Source: an uncultured Shimia sp.
GTDB lineage: Bacteria > Pseudomonadota > Alphaproteobacteria > Rhodobacterales > Rhodobacteraceae
DNA: 64,000 bases
NCBI GenBank assembly: GCA_937897325.1
Contig: CALCOY010000021.1
Coordinates: forward strand, 86,909 to 150,908
Direction: 5' to 3'
Under the pieces are notes generated by a model. It was not told the DNA's origin and made no database searches. It saw only the letters and a list, made by a program, of their open reading frames with translations. Shown piece by piece: positions 29,003-37,480 of this stretch (position 1 is its first letter; every line of letters begins with the position of its first letter). The translations under genes and the position numbers were made by a program.

Positions 29003-30039
29003 AGGGCGACGACGGATCTCTGCCGCTTCCCGCGATCAGCCCTTGGATCGCCTACAAACTCCGCTGGAAACGACGGCGCCTTCTATGGCGCTGCCTCAAG
29101 AGCCGTCATGATCTAACGCTTTGCGCCGATAGGACGCAAAACATCCAACCGGGCAATGTGCTTTTGATCGCGACCTTACGGAACGAGACGCTGCGCCTTC
29201 CGCATTTCATGCGCCATTATCGTGATCTTGGGGTCGGGCACTTCCTCCTGATCGACAATGACAGCGATGATGGCAGTCGAGAGTTTTTGTCCGATCAGCC
29301 CGACGTGTCCCTGTGGACCACCAAATCCAGTTATCGCGCATCTCGTTTTGGCGTAGACTGGGCCGGTTGGTTGCGCATTCGCTATGGTCACGGCCATTGG
29401 TGCCTGACCGTCGATGTGGATGAGCTTCTGATTTACTCCGGCATGGATCACCTCAACCTGAGCGATCTGAGCAGGCGTTTGGATGCGCGCGGCATGGCTG
29501 GTTTTGGTGCACTCATGATCGAGCTTTTTCCGAAGGGGCCCGTCGGCGCGGCCGCTTATAGCCCTGCTCAGGAACCCACAGAAGTGCTTAGCTGGTTTGA
29601 CAGTGCGGGTTATCGGAGCAAACGCCAGTATCCCATGGGCAATCTTTGGGTGCAGGGTGGACCACGCGACAGATCATTTTTTTTGAACGATCCGCGTCGC
29701 GCCCCAACGCTCAACAAGATTCCCTTCGTGCGGTGGAACCGCCGCATAGCCTATGTCAACTCCACCCACAGCCTTTTGCCACGATCGTTGAATACACTTT
29801 ATGATGGGCCGGGCGACGAACGACCGCATGGAGCGCTTCTGCACACGAAGTTTCTTGCGGATGTGGTCGAACGCGCCAAAGTGGAAAAAACACGGAAGGA
29901 GCATTTCCACAGTCCGGACGCGTTTGCGAATTACTACGATCAGCTTCAGGCAAACCCGGATTTCTGGCACGGTCAGGCAACACGATACGAAAGTGTTGAT
30001 CAGCTTGCCGCGCTCGGGCTCGCCGGGCCCGAAGCTTAG
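28966..30039 (+). CDS. Glycosyltransferase family 2 protein (first of a tandem pair)
   Basis: About 357 residues. LLIATLRNETLRLPHFMRHY starts a GT-A fold; LLIDNDSDDGS and VDVDELLIYS carry the DxD-type metal and sugar-nucleotide residues. The C-terminal half has NLWVQGGPRDRSFF, NKIPFVRWN and THSLLP, shared with the next gene. It belongs to the Glyco_tranf_2_4-like group common in roseobacters; donor and acceptor are unknown. ATG at 28966 or 28972 is possible, the latter preceded by GGAG; both overlap galE. An uncharged, soluble cytoplasmic enzyme is likely, as no membrane segment is visible. Confidence 0.83.
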   Translation: MEMAPDGPLRPLKGDDGSLPLPAISPWIAYKLRWKRRRLLWRCLKSRHDLTLCADRTQNIQPGNVLLIATLRNETLRLPHFMRHYRDLGVGHFLLIDNDSDDGSREFLSDQPDVSLWTTKSSYRASRFGVDWAGWLRIRYGHGHWCLTVDVDELLIYSGMDHLNLSDLSRRLDARGMAGFGALMIELFPKGPVGAAAYSPAQEPTEVLSWFDSAGYRSKRQYPMGNLWVQGGPRDRSFFLNDPRRAPTLNKIPFVRWNRRIAYVNSTHSLLPRSLNTLYDGPGDERPHGALLHTKFLADVVERAKVEKTRKEHFHSPDAFANYYDQLQANPDFWHGQATRYESVDQLAALGLAGPEA

Positions 30040-30059
30040 TATCACCCCCGAAATTGTTA

Positions 30060-30093
30060 ACGTCTTCTAAACACGTTGATTTTTAGAAGACGT
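30060..30093. repeat. Perfect 12-bp inverted repeat between the paired glycosyltransferases
   Basis: ACGTCTTCTAAA (30060-30071) and TTTAGAAGACGT (30082-30093) are exact reverse complements with a ten-base loop. It lies 20 bases past the stop of the first glycosyltransferase and 84 bases before the second. No T run follows, so it is either a weak terminator, an RNA-stabilising hairpin or a protein-binding palindrome. Confidence 0.7.
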
Positions 30094-30177
30094 ATGTGAC
30101 ATGCTGCTGGTCAGGTCGGGCAAGGTCAAGACGAACGCTTCTCGAAAGCGTCCACCAACTGAGGACTGAGACAAGCC

Positions 30178-31188
30178 GTGGGGCTTTGGGATTCTTATCG
30201 AATGCGATTGCGGCGCAAGCGCCGTCTTGTTCGCGCGGCCCGCAAGTCTTCGGACCTGCGCCCGGTTCATGACCGAACCAACCGAATCGCAGCACGCGAT
30301 ATCCTTCTCATTGGCACCATCCGAAACGAGGCCATTCGCCTCCCTTACTTCTTTGACTATTACCGCGATCGCGGCGTGAACCACTTTCTGATTGTGGACA
30401 ATGACAGCACTGACGGCACGGCAGAGTTCTTAGCGCAGCAGCCTGACACTTCGGTTTGGCACAGTTCGGTGAGCTACCAACGGGCAACATATGGTGTTGA
30501 TTGGACAAACGCGCTTCTGCGCAAATATGCGGGCGGACACTGGATCCTTGCAGTCGATCCCGACGAATTCTTCATCTATCCATTCTGCGACACGCGCTCG
30601 ATCCGCGCGCTGACCGATTGGCTGGACAATTCGGCGATCCGCAGTTTCGGCGCGATGTTGCTGGATGTCTATCCCAAGGGCCGGATTGATGCCGTACCTT
30701 ATAGATCAGGCCAGGACCCGTTGGAGATCGCCTGTTGGTTTGACAGCGGCAACTACACGATCAAGCGCAATCCGACATATGGCAATCTCTGGATTCAAGG
30801 CGGTCCCCGTGCACGTGCGTTCTTTTCGGAAGCGCCCGAAAAGGCGCCTGCCCTCAACAAGATCCCGCTGGTGAAGTGGGATCGGCGCTTTGCCTACGTT
30901 CAGTCGACGCACATGCTTCTGCCGCGCGGTCTGAACCAAGTTTACGACGAATGGGGGGGGGAGAAGGCCAGCGGCGTCTTGATGCACACCAAGTTCCTCA
31001 GCACCTTTACGGAAAAGGCCGACGAAGAGTTGATCCGCCGCGAACATTACGGGCAGTCTATCGAATACAAGGCCTATGCCGGGACTCTCAAATCCAACCC
31101 AGACCTTTGGTGCAAATGGTCGGAAAGATACATCAACTGGCGACAGCTTGAGATTTTTGGCCTTATGTCAAAAGGCAATTGGGCATGA
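30178..31188 (+). CDS. Glycosyltransferase family 2 protein (second of the pair)
   Basis: A 336-residue paralogue of the previous gene. The same blocks occur in order: LLIGTIRNEAIRLPYFFDYY, FLIVDNDSTDGTAEFL, VDPDEFFIYP (DxD-like), NLWIQGGPRARAFF, NKIPLVKWDRRFAY, THMLLPRGLNQVY and VLMHTKFLS. The duplication is therefore visible along the whole length. The start is GTG at 30178; no ATG fits. The basic N-terminus (YRMRLRRKRRLVRAARK) may contact membranes or a polyanionic acceptor. It overlaps the next gene by four bases (ATGA). Substrate unknown. Confidence 0.85.
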   Translation: MGLWDSYRMRLRRKRRLVRAARKSSDLRPVHDRTNRIAARDILLIGTIRNEAIRLPYFFDYYRDRGVNHFLIVDNDSTDGTAEFLAQQPDTSVWHSSVSYQRATYGVDWTNALLRKYAGGHWILAVDPDEFFIYPFCDTRSIRALTDWLDNSAIRSFGAMLLDVYPKGRIDAVPYRSGQDPLEIACWFDSGNYTIKRNPTYGNLWIQGGPRARAFFSEAPEKAPALNKIPLVKWDRRFAYVQSTHMLLPRGLNQVYDEWGGEKASGVLMHTKFLSTFTEKADEELIRREHYGQSIEYKAYAGTLKSNPDLWCKWSERYINWRQLEIFGLMSKGNWA

Positions 31189-32882
31189 GTGTCGGAATCG
31201 TCCTTCTGGTCCATATGGCGCTTGACCGGGCGGAGCAAGTCGCGCGTTTCTGGGCCAAAGCCGGTTGCCCGGTCGTCATTCACGTGGACAGATGCGTTTC
31301 GAAAACAGACTACAACCAGTTTGTCAGCAACGTCTCGGATATCCCAGAGATCGACTTTTCGCGGCGTTTCCGCTGTGAATGGGGCACTTGGGGCATCGTG
31401 GCGGCAACGCGGACGGCCTCTGCCCAGATGCTTGATCGCTACGCACATGTCCGCCATGTCTACCTCGCTTCAGGGGCCTGCCTGCCGCTCAGGCCAGTGG
31501 AACAGCTTCAAAGCTACCTCGATAACAACCCACGAACGGACTTCATCGAAAGTGTCACGACGGCAGATGTGCCGTGGACCATCGGCGGTCTCGATATCGA
31601 ACGCTTCAACTTTAGTTTCCCATTCGCATGGAAAAGCCAGCGGTTTCTGTTTGATCGATATGTCGCCTTGCAACGTAAAATGGGACGACGGCGCAAGATA
31701 CCCGAAGGACTTGTTCCGCACATGGGAAGTCAATGGTGGTGTCTGACTCGCCAGACCCTTTCCTCTATCCTGAACGATCCGCAACAGCGCGAGATCAATA
31801 GGTACTTTCGGCGGGTCTGGATCCCCGACGAAAGCTACTTTCAGACAATGGTGCGCCGCCATTCAGAACAGATCGAAAGCAGATCGCTTACGCTGAGCAA
31901 GTTCGATTTTCAGGGCAAACCACACATCTTTTATGATGATCACCTTCAATTGCTGCGCCGATCGGATTGTTTTGTCGCACGCAAGATATGGCCTCATGCC
32001 GACAGGCTTTATCATGAATTCCTGTCTGACCGCGCCGTCGAGGCGCATCAGACAGAACCAAGTCCGGGCAAGATCGATCGCGTCTTTTCCAAAGCGGTCG
32101 AGCGGCGCACAAGAGGCCGACCAGGCCTATACATGCACAGCCGATTTCCCCGGGAAGACTGGGAGAACGGGATTACGGCCGAACCCTTTACGGTCTTTCA
32201 GGGCTTTTCAGAGCTCTTCGAGGATTTCGAAAACTGGCTGTCGCAAACCATCGGTCATCCGGTGCACGGGCATCTTTTTGCAAAGGATCGTGTGCATTTC
32301 GCAGATGGCCAAAACAGTCTGAATGGTGCGTTGACCGACAGCGCCACCTTGCGGGACTACGACCCGACCGGTTTCTTGACGAATCTCATATGGAACACGC
32401 GCGGAGAGCAGCAATGCTTTCAATTCGGCCCAAATGACAACCAGGCCGTAAACTGGCGCATTGCAAAAGATCCAAACGCGACCGTATGGATCATCTCGGG
32501 CGCATGGGCGGTGCCATTGTTCAGGTCGGGACAGAATTTCGGAGACGTCCGGAAAGAGGCTGCCCGACTGCAGCGCATCGAAAGTGCGCATATCGACGTC
32601 TTACAGTCACTGTGGACAAAGGCGCGGGTGCGGATCTGGACTCTTGCAGATTTCGTCGAAAATCCGATGGAGCCGTTGCAACTGATCCTCGATGATATCG
32701 GGCCTATGTCGGACCACCGGCTGTCCGAAGCGCCGAAGATGGTCAATCTTAGAGGGTTCGGACAATTCCTGCAGAATCTGAAAAATCAGGGCATGCAGCC
32801 CTACCTCATGGGAGATTTCCCAATACATCAATTGCCCGAACTCGACATGCAGGAACCCACGCGCCCCTATCTGGTCAAGTAA
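31185..32882 (+). CDS. Core-2/I-branching beta-1,6-N-acetylglucosaminyltransferase-like protein with C-terminal extension
   Basis: A 565-residue protein. Residues 1-270 match the core-2/I-branching (GT14-like) family: VIHVDRCVSK, WGTWGIVAATRTASAQML, YLASGACLPLRP (variant of the SGxDxPL block) and HMGSQWWCLTR. These enzymes add beta-1,6 GlcNAc branches in animals; bacterial substrates are unknown. Residues about 290-565 form a second domain I believe is the DUF5928-type extension seen in roseobacters, beginning near GLYMHSRFPREDW. The ATG at 31185 overlaps the upstream stop as ATGA; it is followed six bases later by the sulfotransferase gene. Confidence 0.8.
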   Translation: MSVGIVLLVHMALDRAEQVARFWAKAGCPVVIHVDRCVSKTDYNQFVSNVSDIPEIDFSRRFRCEWGTWGIVAATRTASAQMLDRYAHVRHVYLASGACLPLRPVEQLQSYLDNNPRTDFIESVTTADVPWTIGGLDIERFNFSFPFAWKSQRFLFDRYVALQRKMGRRRKIPEGLVPHMGSQWWCLTRQTLSSILNDPQQREINRYFRRVWIPDESYFQTMVRRHSEQIESRSLTLSKFDFQGKPHIFYDDHLQLLRRSDCFVARKIWPHADRLYHEFLSDRAVEAHQTEPSPGKIDRVFSKAVERRTRGRPGLYMHSRFPREDWENGITAEPFTVFQGFSELFEDFENWLSQTIGHPVHGHLFAKDRVHFADGQNSLNGALTDSATLRDYDPTGFLTNLIWNTRGEQQCFQFGPNDNQAVNWRIAKDPNATVWIISGAWAVPLFRSGQNFGDVRKEAARLQRIESAHIDVLQSLWTKARVRIWTLADFVENPMEPLQLILDDIGPMSDHRLSEAPKMVNLRGFGQFLQNLKNQGMQPYLMGDFPIHQLPELDMQEPTRPYLVK

Positions 32883-32888
32883 GGGAAA

Positions 32889-34322
32889 ATGAGACAGTTC
32901 GACCTATTCGTCATTTTGGCCAGAATGCGGACTGGCTCCAATTTTCTTGAGGTCAATCTGAATGCTGTGGACGGCCTGACCTGCTATGGTGAAGCGTTTA
33001 ACCCCCATTTTGTCGGCGCGCCCAATCGGCATGAACTCTTGGAGACGGATCTTTCGGCAAGGGAAGGCAATCCCTTGGGCCTTTTGGAAAGGATGAAGGT
33101 CGAAACCGAAGGGCTGCCGGGTTTCAGATACTTTCATGATCATGATCCACGGGTGTTCGAACCTCTGTTGAACGACCCCAGATGCGCGAAAATCATTCTG
33201 AGCCGCAATCCAATCGAAAGCTACGTGTCGCTCAAGATCGCACAAACAACGGGTCAGTGGAAACTGACGGATGCACGGCGGCACAAAGACAGCCGGATCG
33301 ACTTCGACGCGGTTGGTTTTGCCCGACACCTCGAAGAAGCAAACGGCTTTTCAAAGCGCATTCTCAAGTCATTACAACGAAATGGACAAACAGCTTTCCA
33401 TCTCGACTACGAAGACCTACAGGACGTTGATGTGGTCAACGGCCTTTTGCGATTTCTTGGCATGGATACGCAGCTTGAAACGCTCGACAAAAGTCTGAAA
33501 AAGCAAAACGCCAAACCGATCTCTGAGAAAGTGCGCAATTTCGACGAGATGGATCAGATTTTGTCGGATTTAGATCTATTCTCGCTCAGCAAAGCATCAG
33601 CATTTGAGCCGCGTCGGGGACCTGCTGTCCGGGCATACATTGCAGCGGCCAAGACGCCCTTGCTGTTTATGCCGATCAAAGGGGGGCCGGAGCGGGAGGT
33701 GCGCGACTGGATGGCGCAACTGGATGGTGGCGCGCAGGACGATTTGCTTCAGCACATGACGCAGCGGGATTTACGCAGTTGGATGGAGGCTCGGCAAACC
33801 CACCGTAGCTTTACGGTGCTATCGCATCCAGCCCGGCGCGCGCACCGGGTTTTCTGCCAGCGGATCCTGTCTGTCGAAGAAGGCGGCTTTCTCAAAATTC
33901 GCGGAAAACTGCAAAGTCATTATGGTCTGCACCTACCCGATGGAGGGCTGGATCAAAGCTACGATATCGAGTGGCACAGGAACGCGTTTTCGGCATTCCT
34001 GCGCTTCCTCAAGTCTAATCTTATCGGGCAGACCAGCGTGCGGGTCGATCCAGCATGGGCAAGCCAGCACCAGGTCCTGCAGGGTTTTGGAGAGTTCGCT
34101 TTGCCGGATCGCCTGATCCGCGAAGACAGGCTCGAGATCGAATTGCGCGAACTTCTTGAAGGGATCGGTGGGACGATGGTTCCGATGCCACCACCTATCA
34201 AAGACAGCCCGTTCGCGCTGGAAAACATCTACGATTCATCGCTGGAGACCCTGGTTCAGAGCGTCTACAAACGCGATTATCTCCATTTTGGATTTGGCCC
34301 TTGGGCCGATCAGGCTGCCTGA
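32889..34322 (+). CDS. NodH-like sulfotransferase with a second, degenerate sulfotransferase-like domain
   Basis: A 477-residue protein. The N-terminal domain has a PAPS 5'-phosphosulfate loop at residues 12-20 (RMRTGSNFL) and a 3'-phosphate motif at about 101-115 (KIILSRNPIESYVSL), as in NodH-type sulfotransferases. From about residue 255 a second unit resembles Sulfotransfer_2: LLFMPIKGGPERE (258-270) sits where a PAPS loop such as IPKTAGTS would be, and SHPARRAHRVFCQRI (312-326) resembles a 3'-phosphate motif. The loop lacks Thr/Ser, so this domain is probably inactive. The glycan acceptor is unknown. It ends the glycan gene run and converges on ptsN by 13 bases. Confidence 0.82.
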   Translation: MRQFDLFVILARMRTGSNFLEVNLNAVDGLTCYGEAFNPHFVGAPNRHELLETDLSAREGNPLGLLERMKVETEGLPGFRYFHDHDPRVFEPLLNDPRCAKIILSRNPIESYVSLKIAQTTGQWKLTDARRHKDSRIDFDAVGFARHLEEANGFSKRILKSLQRNGQTAFHLDYEDLQDVDVVNGLLRFLGMDTQLETLDKSLKKQNAKPISEKVRNFDEMDQILSDLDLFSLSKASAFEPRRGPAVRAYIAAAKTPLLFMPIKGGPEREVRDWMAQLDGGAQDDLLQHMTQRDLRSWMEARQTHRSFTVLSHPARRAHRVFCQRILSVEEGGFLKIRGKLQSHYGLHLPDGGLDQSYDIEWHRNAFSAFLRFLKSNLIGQTSVRVDPAWASQHQVLQGFGEFALPDRLIREDRLEIELRELLEGIGGTMVPMPPPIKDSPFALENIYDSSLETLVQSVYKRDYLHFGFGPWADQAA

Positions 34323-34774
34323 ACAGACTGCGCTGCAGACAATATTGTGTAGAGTGTGGACGGGTCGGGATTGGCCCGCAACTTCGCGCAGATCGCGCTG
34401 TCCCTCAGCGTACGGGACACCAAAGCCAGGGCCTTCAAATGCTCTACACCTGCCTCTTCGGGGGCAAAAAGCGCGAAAGCTATATCGACCGGCTGACGAT
34501 CCACCGCGTCGAAACTGATCGGTTTGTCGAGCAGGACAAACGCCCCGACGACCTCGTCGACGCCATCAATTCTCGCATGGGGGAGCGCTACGCCATGGCC
34601 GACACCAGTCGGGCCAAGGGCTTCGCGTGCCAGCAAAGCCTCCACCACGGATGCGGCAGGAAGACCATAGGCCGAATGGACCAGATCACCGATCTCGTTC
34701 AAAAGACGTTTCTTGCTGGAAGCAGACGTCAAAACCTTCACCGCTTCCGGCTTGAGAAGTTTGCCAAAATCCAT
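34310..34774 (-). CDS. ptsN: PTS IIA-like nitrogen regulatory protein
   Basis: A 154-residue EIIA-Ntr. The phosphorylated His66 is in GVALPHARIDG, preceded by LLAREALGPTGVGHG. It receives phosphate from NPr in the nitrogen phosphotransferase chain and regulates potassium uptake, nitrogen and envelope responses in other proteobacteria. It is the last gene of a leftward run rnd-kdsD-lptC-lptA-lptB-hpf-ptsN. The usual neighbour rpoN is not present in this run. It converges with the sulfotransferase gene, with 13 bases of 3' overlap. Confidence 0.94.
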   Translation of the reverse strand: MDFGKLLKPEAVKVLTSASSKKRLLNEIGDLVHSAYGLPAASVVEALLAREALGPTGVGHGVALPHARIDGVDEVVGAFVLLDKPISFDAVDRQPVDIAFALFAPEEAGVEHLKALALVSRTLRDSAICAKLRANPDPSTLYTILSAAQSVQAA

Positions 34775-34815
34775 GTTGCTCGTACACCTTGTCGCTCTAT
34801 GCGACCGATTTCCGG

Positions 34816-35379
34816 TTAGGGGTCGATCCAGCCGATATTGCCGTCATCACGACGATACACAACGTTCAACCCGTCTTTCCCTTCGTTTCGGAAAACCAAG
34901 ACAGGTGCCCCGGCCAACTCCATCTGCATCACTGCCTCGCCGACCGACAACGAGGGGATTTGTGTCTCCATCTCGGCCACGATCATAGGCTGAAGGCTTT
35001 CTGGCTCGGCGGCATCCGCGCCTTGCTCTGACGCTAGGATATATGAAGCTGCGCCGGAAAGTTCAACGGGTTCCGCGCGTGTTCTGTGATGATCTTTCAG
35101 GCGCCGTTTGTAGCGACGCAGTTGTTTTTCCATCTTTTCACAGCATGCGTCAAAAGCCGCGTAGATCTCAGAGGCATGGGCCTTGGCCTGCGCCGTCAGC
35201 CCGGTCGACAGGTGCACTGTCGCCTCGCACACTGATTCGTGTCCTGACTTCGAAAAGACGATCTGGGCATCTGTGGGCCGCTCGGCATATTTCTCGACAA
35301 CAACGTCAAGCTCTTGCTTTACGTGAGTCTGCAATGCCTCGCCAATATCGATCTGCTTGCCACTGATTTGATACCGCAT
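34816..35379 (-). CDS. hpf: Ribosome hibernation promoting factor, long form
   Basis: A 187-residue long HPF. The N-terminal S30AE domain (1-105) starts MRYQISGKQIDIGEALQTHV and contains VSKSG-like FSKSGHESVCEATVHL. The C-terminal domain that mediates 100S ribosome dimers spans about 130-187 (SLSVGEAVMQMELAGAPVLVF and NVVYRRDDGNIGWIDP). It blocks and dimerises ribosomes in stationary phase. The frame opens 12 codons upstream, but the ATG at 35379 has AAGGAGA and the conserved N-terminus. It lies between lptB and ptsN, the usual arrangement in Rhodobacteraceae. Confidence 0.94.
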   Translation of the reverse strand: MRYQISGKQIDIGEALQTHVKQELDVVVEKYAERPTDAQIVFSKSGHESVCEATVHLSTGLTAQAKAHASEIYAAFDACCEKMEKQLRRYKRRLKDHHRTRAEPVELSGAASYILASEQGADAAEPESLQPMIVAEMETQIPSLSVGEAVMQMELAGAPVLVFRNEGKDGLNVVYRRDDGNIGWIDP

Positions 35380-35621
35380 TCCGTCTCCTTCTCGATTGTC
35401 GCAACCACACGTCATACGGGAAGCCCGGAAAAGCTTCCAGTCGAATGTCTATGATCGCCGAAGATGCATGCCTGCGATCTGTTCCTTCGCGGGCTTTGTC
35501 ATCAAAGCCGGGATTCGCGCGGACGGGAACAGCATGCATGCCATAACTCATAGCACATCGAAATCGTGGCCCATGTCAATGAAAAGCGGTTTGGCAGACG
35601 TCGGCCCTGCGGTTCAGGGGC

Positions 35622-36383
35622 CTAGGAAATCCGAAAATTCTCACCCAAATAAACTCGACGCACATTGTCGTTTTGAACAACCTCTTCAGGCGTGCCGGAC
35701 ATCAACACCTGCCCGTCGTGAAGGATGTAGGCGCGATCAACTATATCAAGCGTTTCCCGAACGTTATGGTCGGTAATCAGCACACCGATCCCACGGTTCT
35801 TGAGATCGGCGACAAGATGGCGAATGTCACCGACTGATATCGGGTCAACGCCGGCGAAGGGTTCGTCCAAAAGCAGATAGTTTGGTTCCGCAGCGAGGCA
35901 GCGCGCAATCTCCACCCGGCGACGTTCCCCACCTGACAAAGCCAGCGCTGGCGCGCGCCTGAGGTGTTCGATCGAAAATTCGCTCAGCAATTCTTCAAGC
36001 CGCTCGCGTCGCTTGTGCCGGTCCTTTTCGCTGATATCCAGAATGGCAGAGATGTTGTCCTGCACCGACAACCCGCGAAAGATGCTCATCTCCTGGGGCA
36101 GATATCCAATGCCGATCTGCGCACGGCGGTACATCGGCAGCATGGTAACGTCGGTGCCATCGACGAGTACGGAGCCGCCTTCGGGCATCACCAGCCCGGC
36201 GACAGCATAGAAAGTGGTTGTTTTACCTGAACCGTTGGGACCTAGAAGTGCGACAACCTCGCCCCGCTGCACATGCATCGAGAAGTCGCGGATCACGATT
36301 TTCTTTTTGTATGACTTGCGCAGATGTTCGACCACGAGGCCCTGCGAACCACCCGCGACAGCCAACTTTGGACGGGCCATCAT
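35622..36383 (-). CDS. lptB: LPS export ABC transporter ATPase
   Basis: A 253-residue ATPase of the LptB2FG transporter that pulls lipopolysaccharide from the inner membrane to the LptC-LptA bridge. Walker A is [14 protein letters not shown], the signature [18 protein letters not shown], and Walker [13 protein letters not shown]; the LptB-specific [18 protein letters not shown] also occurs. A 12-residue N-terminal extension precedes [10 protein letters not shown]. Its ATG overlaps the lptA stop by four bases. Two in-frame ATGs (36383 and 36380) can serve as the start. Confidence 0.96.
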   Translation of the reverse strand: MMARPKLAVAGGSQGLVVEHLRKSYKKKIVIRDFSMHVQRGEVVALLGPNGSGKTTTFYAVAGLVMPEGGSVLVDGTDVTMLPMYRRAQIGIGYLPQEMSIFRGLSVQDNISAILDISEKDRHKRRERLEELLSEFSIEHLRRAPALALSGGERRRVEIARCLAAEPNYLLLDEPFAGVDPISVGDIRHLVADLKNRGIGVLITDHNVRETLDIVDRAYILHDGQVLMSGTPEEVVQNDNVRRVYLGENFRIS

Positions 36384-36868
36384 TGGCCCCCGGTGTTGAG
36401 GATTGTTTTCACTCGCCCAGACATCCGGGCTGTGCCATCGGTTAGATTCACGATCATACGTTCCGACGACAGCGCGCTTTGTCCCTGGGTCAGAAGCACA
36501 TCGCCTGTCATGATGATCGTGCCAGCATCAATGTCATAGTCCGCACGCTGCGCCTCGGCAGCATCGGGGCCAGAAACAAGCGTGACACCACCCGTTGCCC
36601 CAAGACTTGCAATGCCTTGCTGTTCCTGTCGATAAACCACCAGGACGCGGTTGGCGGACAGGCGCATTTCACCCTGGCCGATCACCACATTGCCGGTAAA
36701 AACGGCTGTTCCTGTTTCCTGATCCACTTCCAGATTGTCCGCAGTCACTTCGACAGGTGCGCCCGTGTCCTGCCGGATCGCGCCAAACGCGACGGAGGTT
36801 TCCTGTGCCGAGACCGGCACGGTCCAGATCACGGAAAGACTCAGCAGGATCAAGCAAATGAGGCGCAA
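36380..36868 (-). CDS. lptA: LPS transport periplasmic protein LptA
   Basis: A 162-residue periplasmic OstA-fold protein that forms the lipopolysaccharide bridge. It has a signal peptide ([22 protein letters not shown]) and repeating beta-strand units such as [33 protein letters not shown] and [20 protein letters not shown]. The start codon is TTG at 36868, six bases after the lptC stop; no ATG is available before the signal peptide. It overlaps lptB by four bases. Confidence 0.93.
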   Translation of the reverse strand: MRLICLILLSLSVIWTVPVSAQETSVAFGAIRQDTGAPVEVTADNLEVDQETGTAVFTGNVVIGQGEMRLSANRVLVVYRQEQQGIASLGATGGVTLVSGPDAAEAQRADYDIDAGTIIMTGDVLLTQGQSALSSERMIVNLTDGTARMSGRVKTILNTGGQ

Positions 36869-36874
36869 AGTGAA

Positions 36875-37480
36875 TTACTCTTCCAAAGATTTTGGATCAT
36901 ATATCAGCCTCACGCCGTCTTTGAAAACCAGTTGGGCTGATTTTCCCTCTTTCGCAGATGTCATCGCAAGACTGCCAGCCGATAGTTCGCCGATCGGGCT
37001 AAGGGCATCAACGGCTCCGGGGCTGATCACACTGATCTCGTCGGTCACACCTGCATCCAGCGCCTCGGTCGCGATGCGGTAGCCGTCCGAGGTCACAAAA
37101 AGGACATCACCGCGGAATGAAGTCTGTCGGCCCGCTAAGTCAAAAAGCCCTTGTGTGCTCGACACATTGATGCGCGGCCCGTCAGCCAGATCAATGCGCG
37201 CAGACAGGTCTGTTGCTTCACTGCGGGTGGCATTTCCAACTGGTGAAGTCACGCGCGAGGCCGCAATCGTCAAACGGTCTCCCGCTGGCGTGGTACCAGA
37301 AAAGAAGGGTTCGGTGACCTGCTGATCACGGGCGCGATTTTTGATCTCCTCCTCCGCATAGGGCAGATTGGCTGTCAGATCAGTGTTGCGCGACAAGAGA
37401 AACAGCGTCGACAAAAGCGCCAGCGCGGCCAATGGAAACAAGACCTTCAGCCAGGCAATTAGCCGCGAATACCAGTCCAT
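36875..37480 (-). CDS. lptC: LPS export protein LptC
   Basis: A 201-residue bitopic membrane protein. One membrane segment lies near the N-terminus (LIAWLKVLFPLAALALLSTLFLL), and the periplasmic part has the LptC/OstA-like beta-jellyroll (FFSGTTPAGDRLTIAASRV, GRQTSFRGDVLFVTSDGYRI). It docks LptB2FG to LptA. Its start directly abuts the kdsD stop and it is followed after six bases by lptA, a standard operon order. Confidence 0.92.
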   Translation of the reverse strand: MDWYSRLIAWLKVLFPLAALALLSTLFLLSRNTDLTANLPYAEEEIKNRARDQQVTEPFFSGTTPAGDRLTIAASRVTSPVGNATRSEATDLSARIDLADGPRINVSSTQGLFDLAGRQTSFRGDVLFVTSDGYRIATEALDAGVTDEISVISPGAVDALSPIGELSAGSLAMTSAKEGKSAQLVFKDGVRLIYDPKSLEE

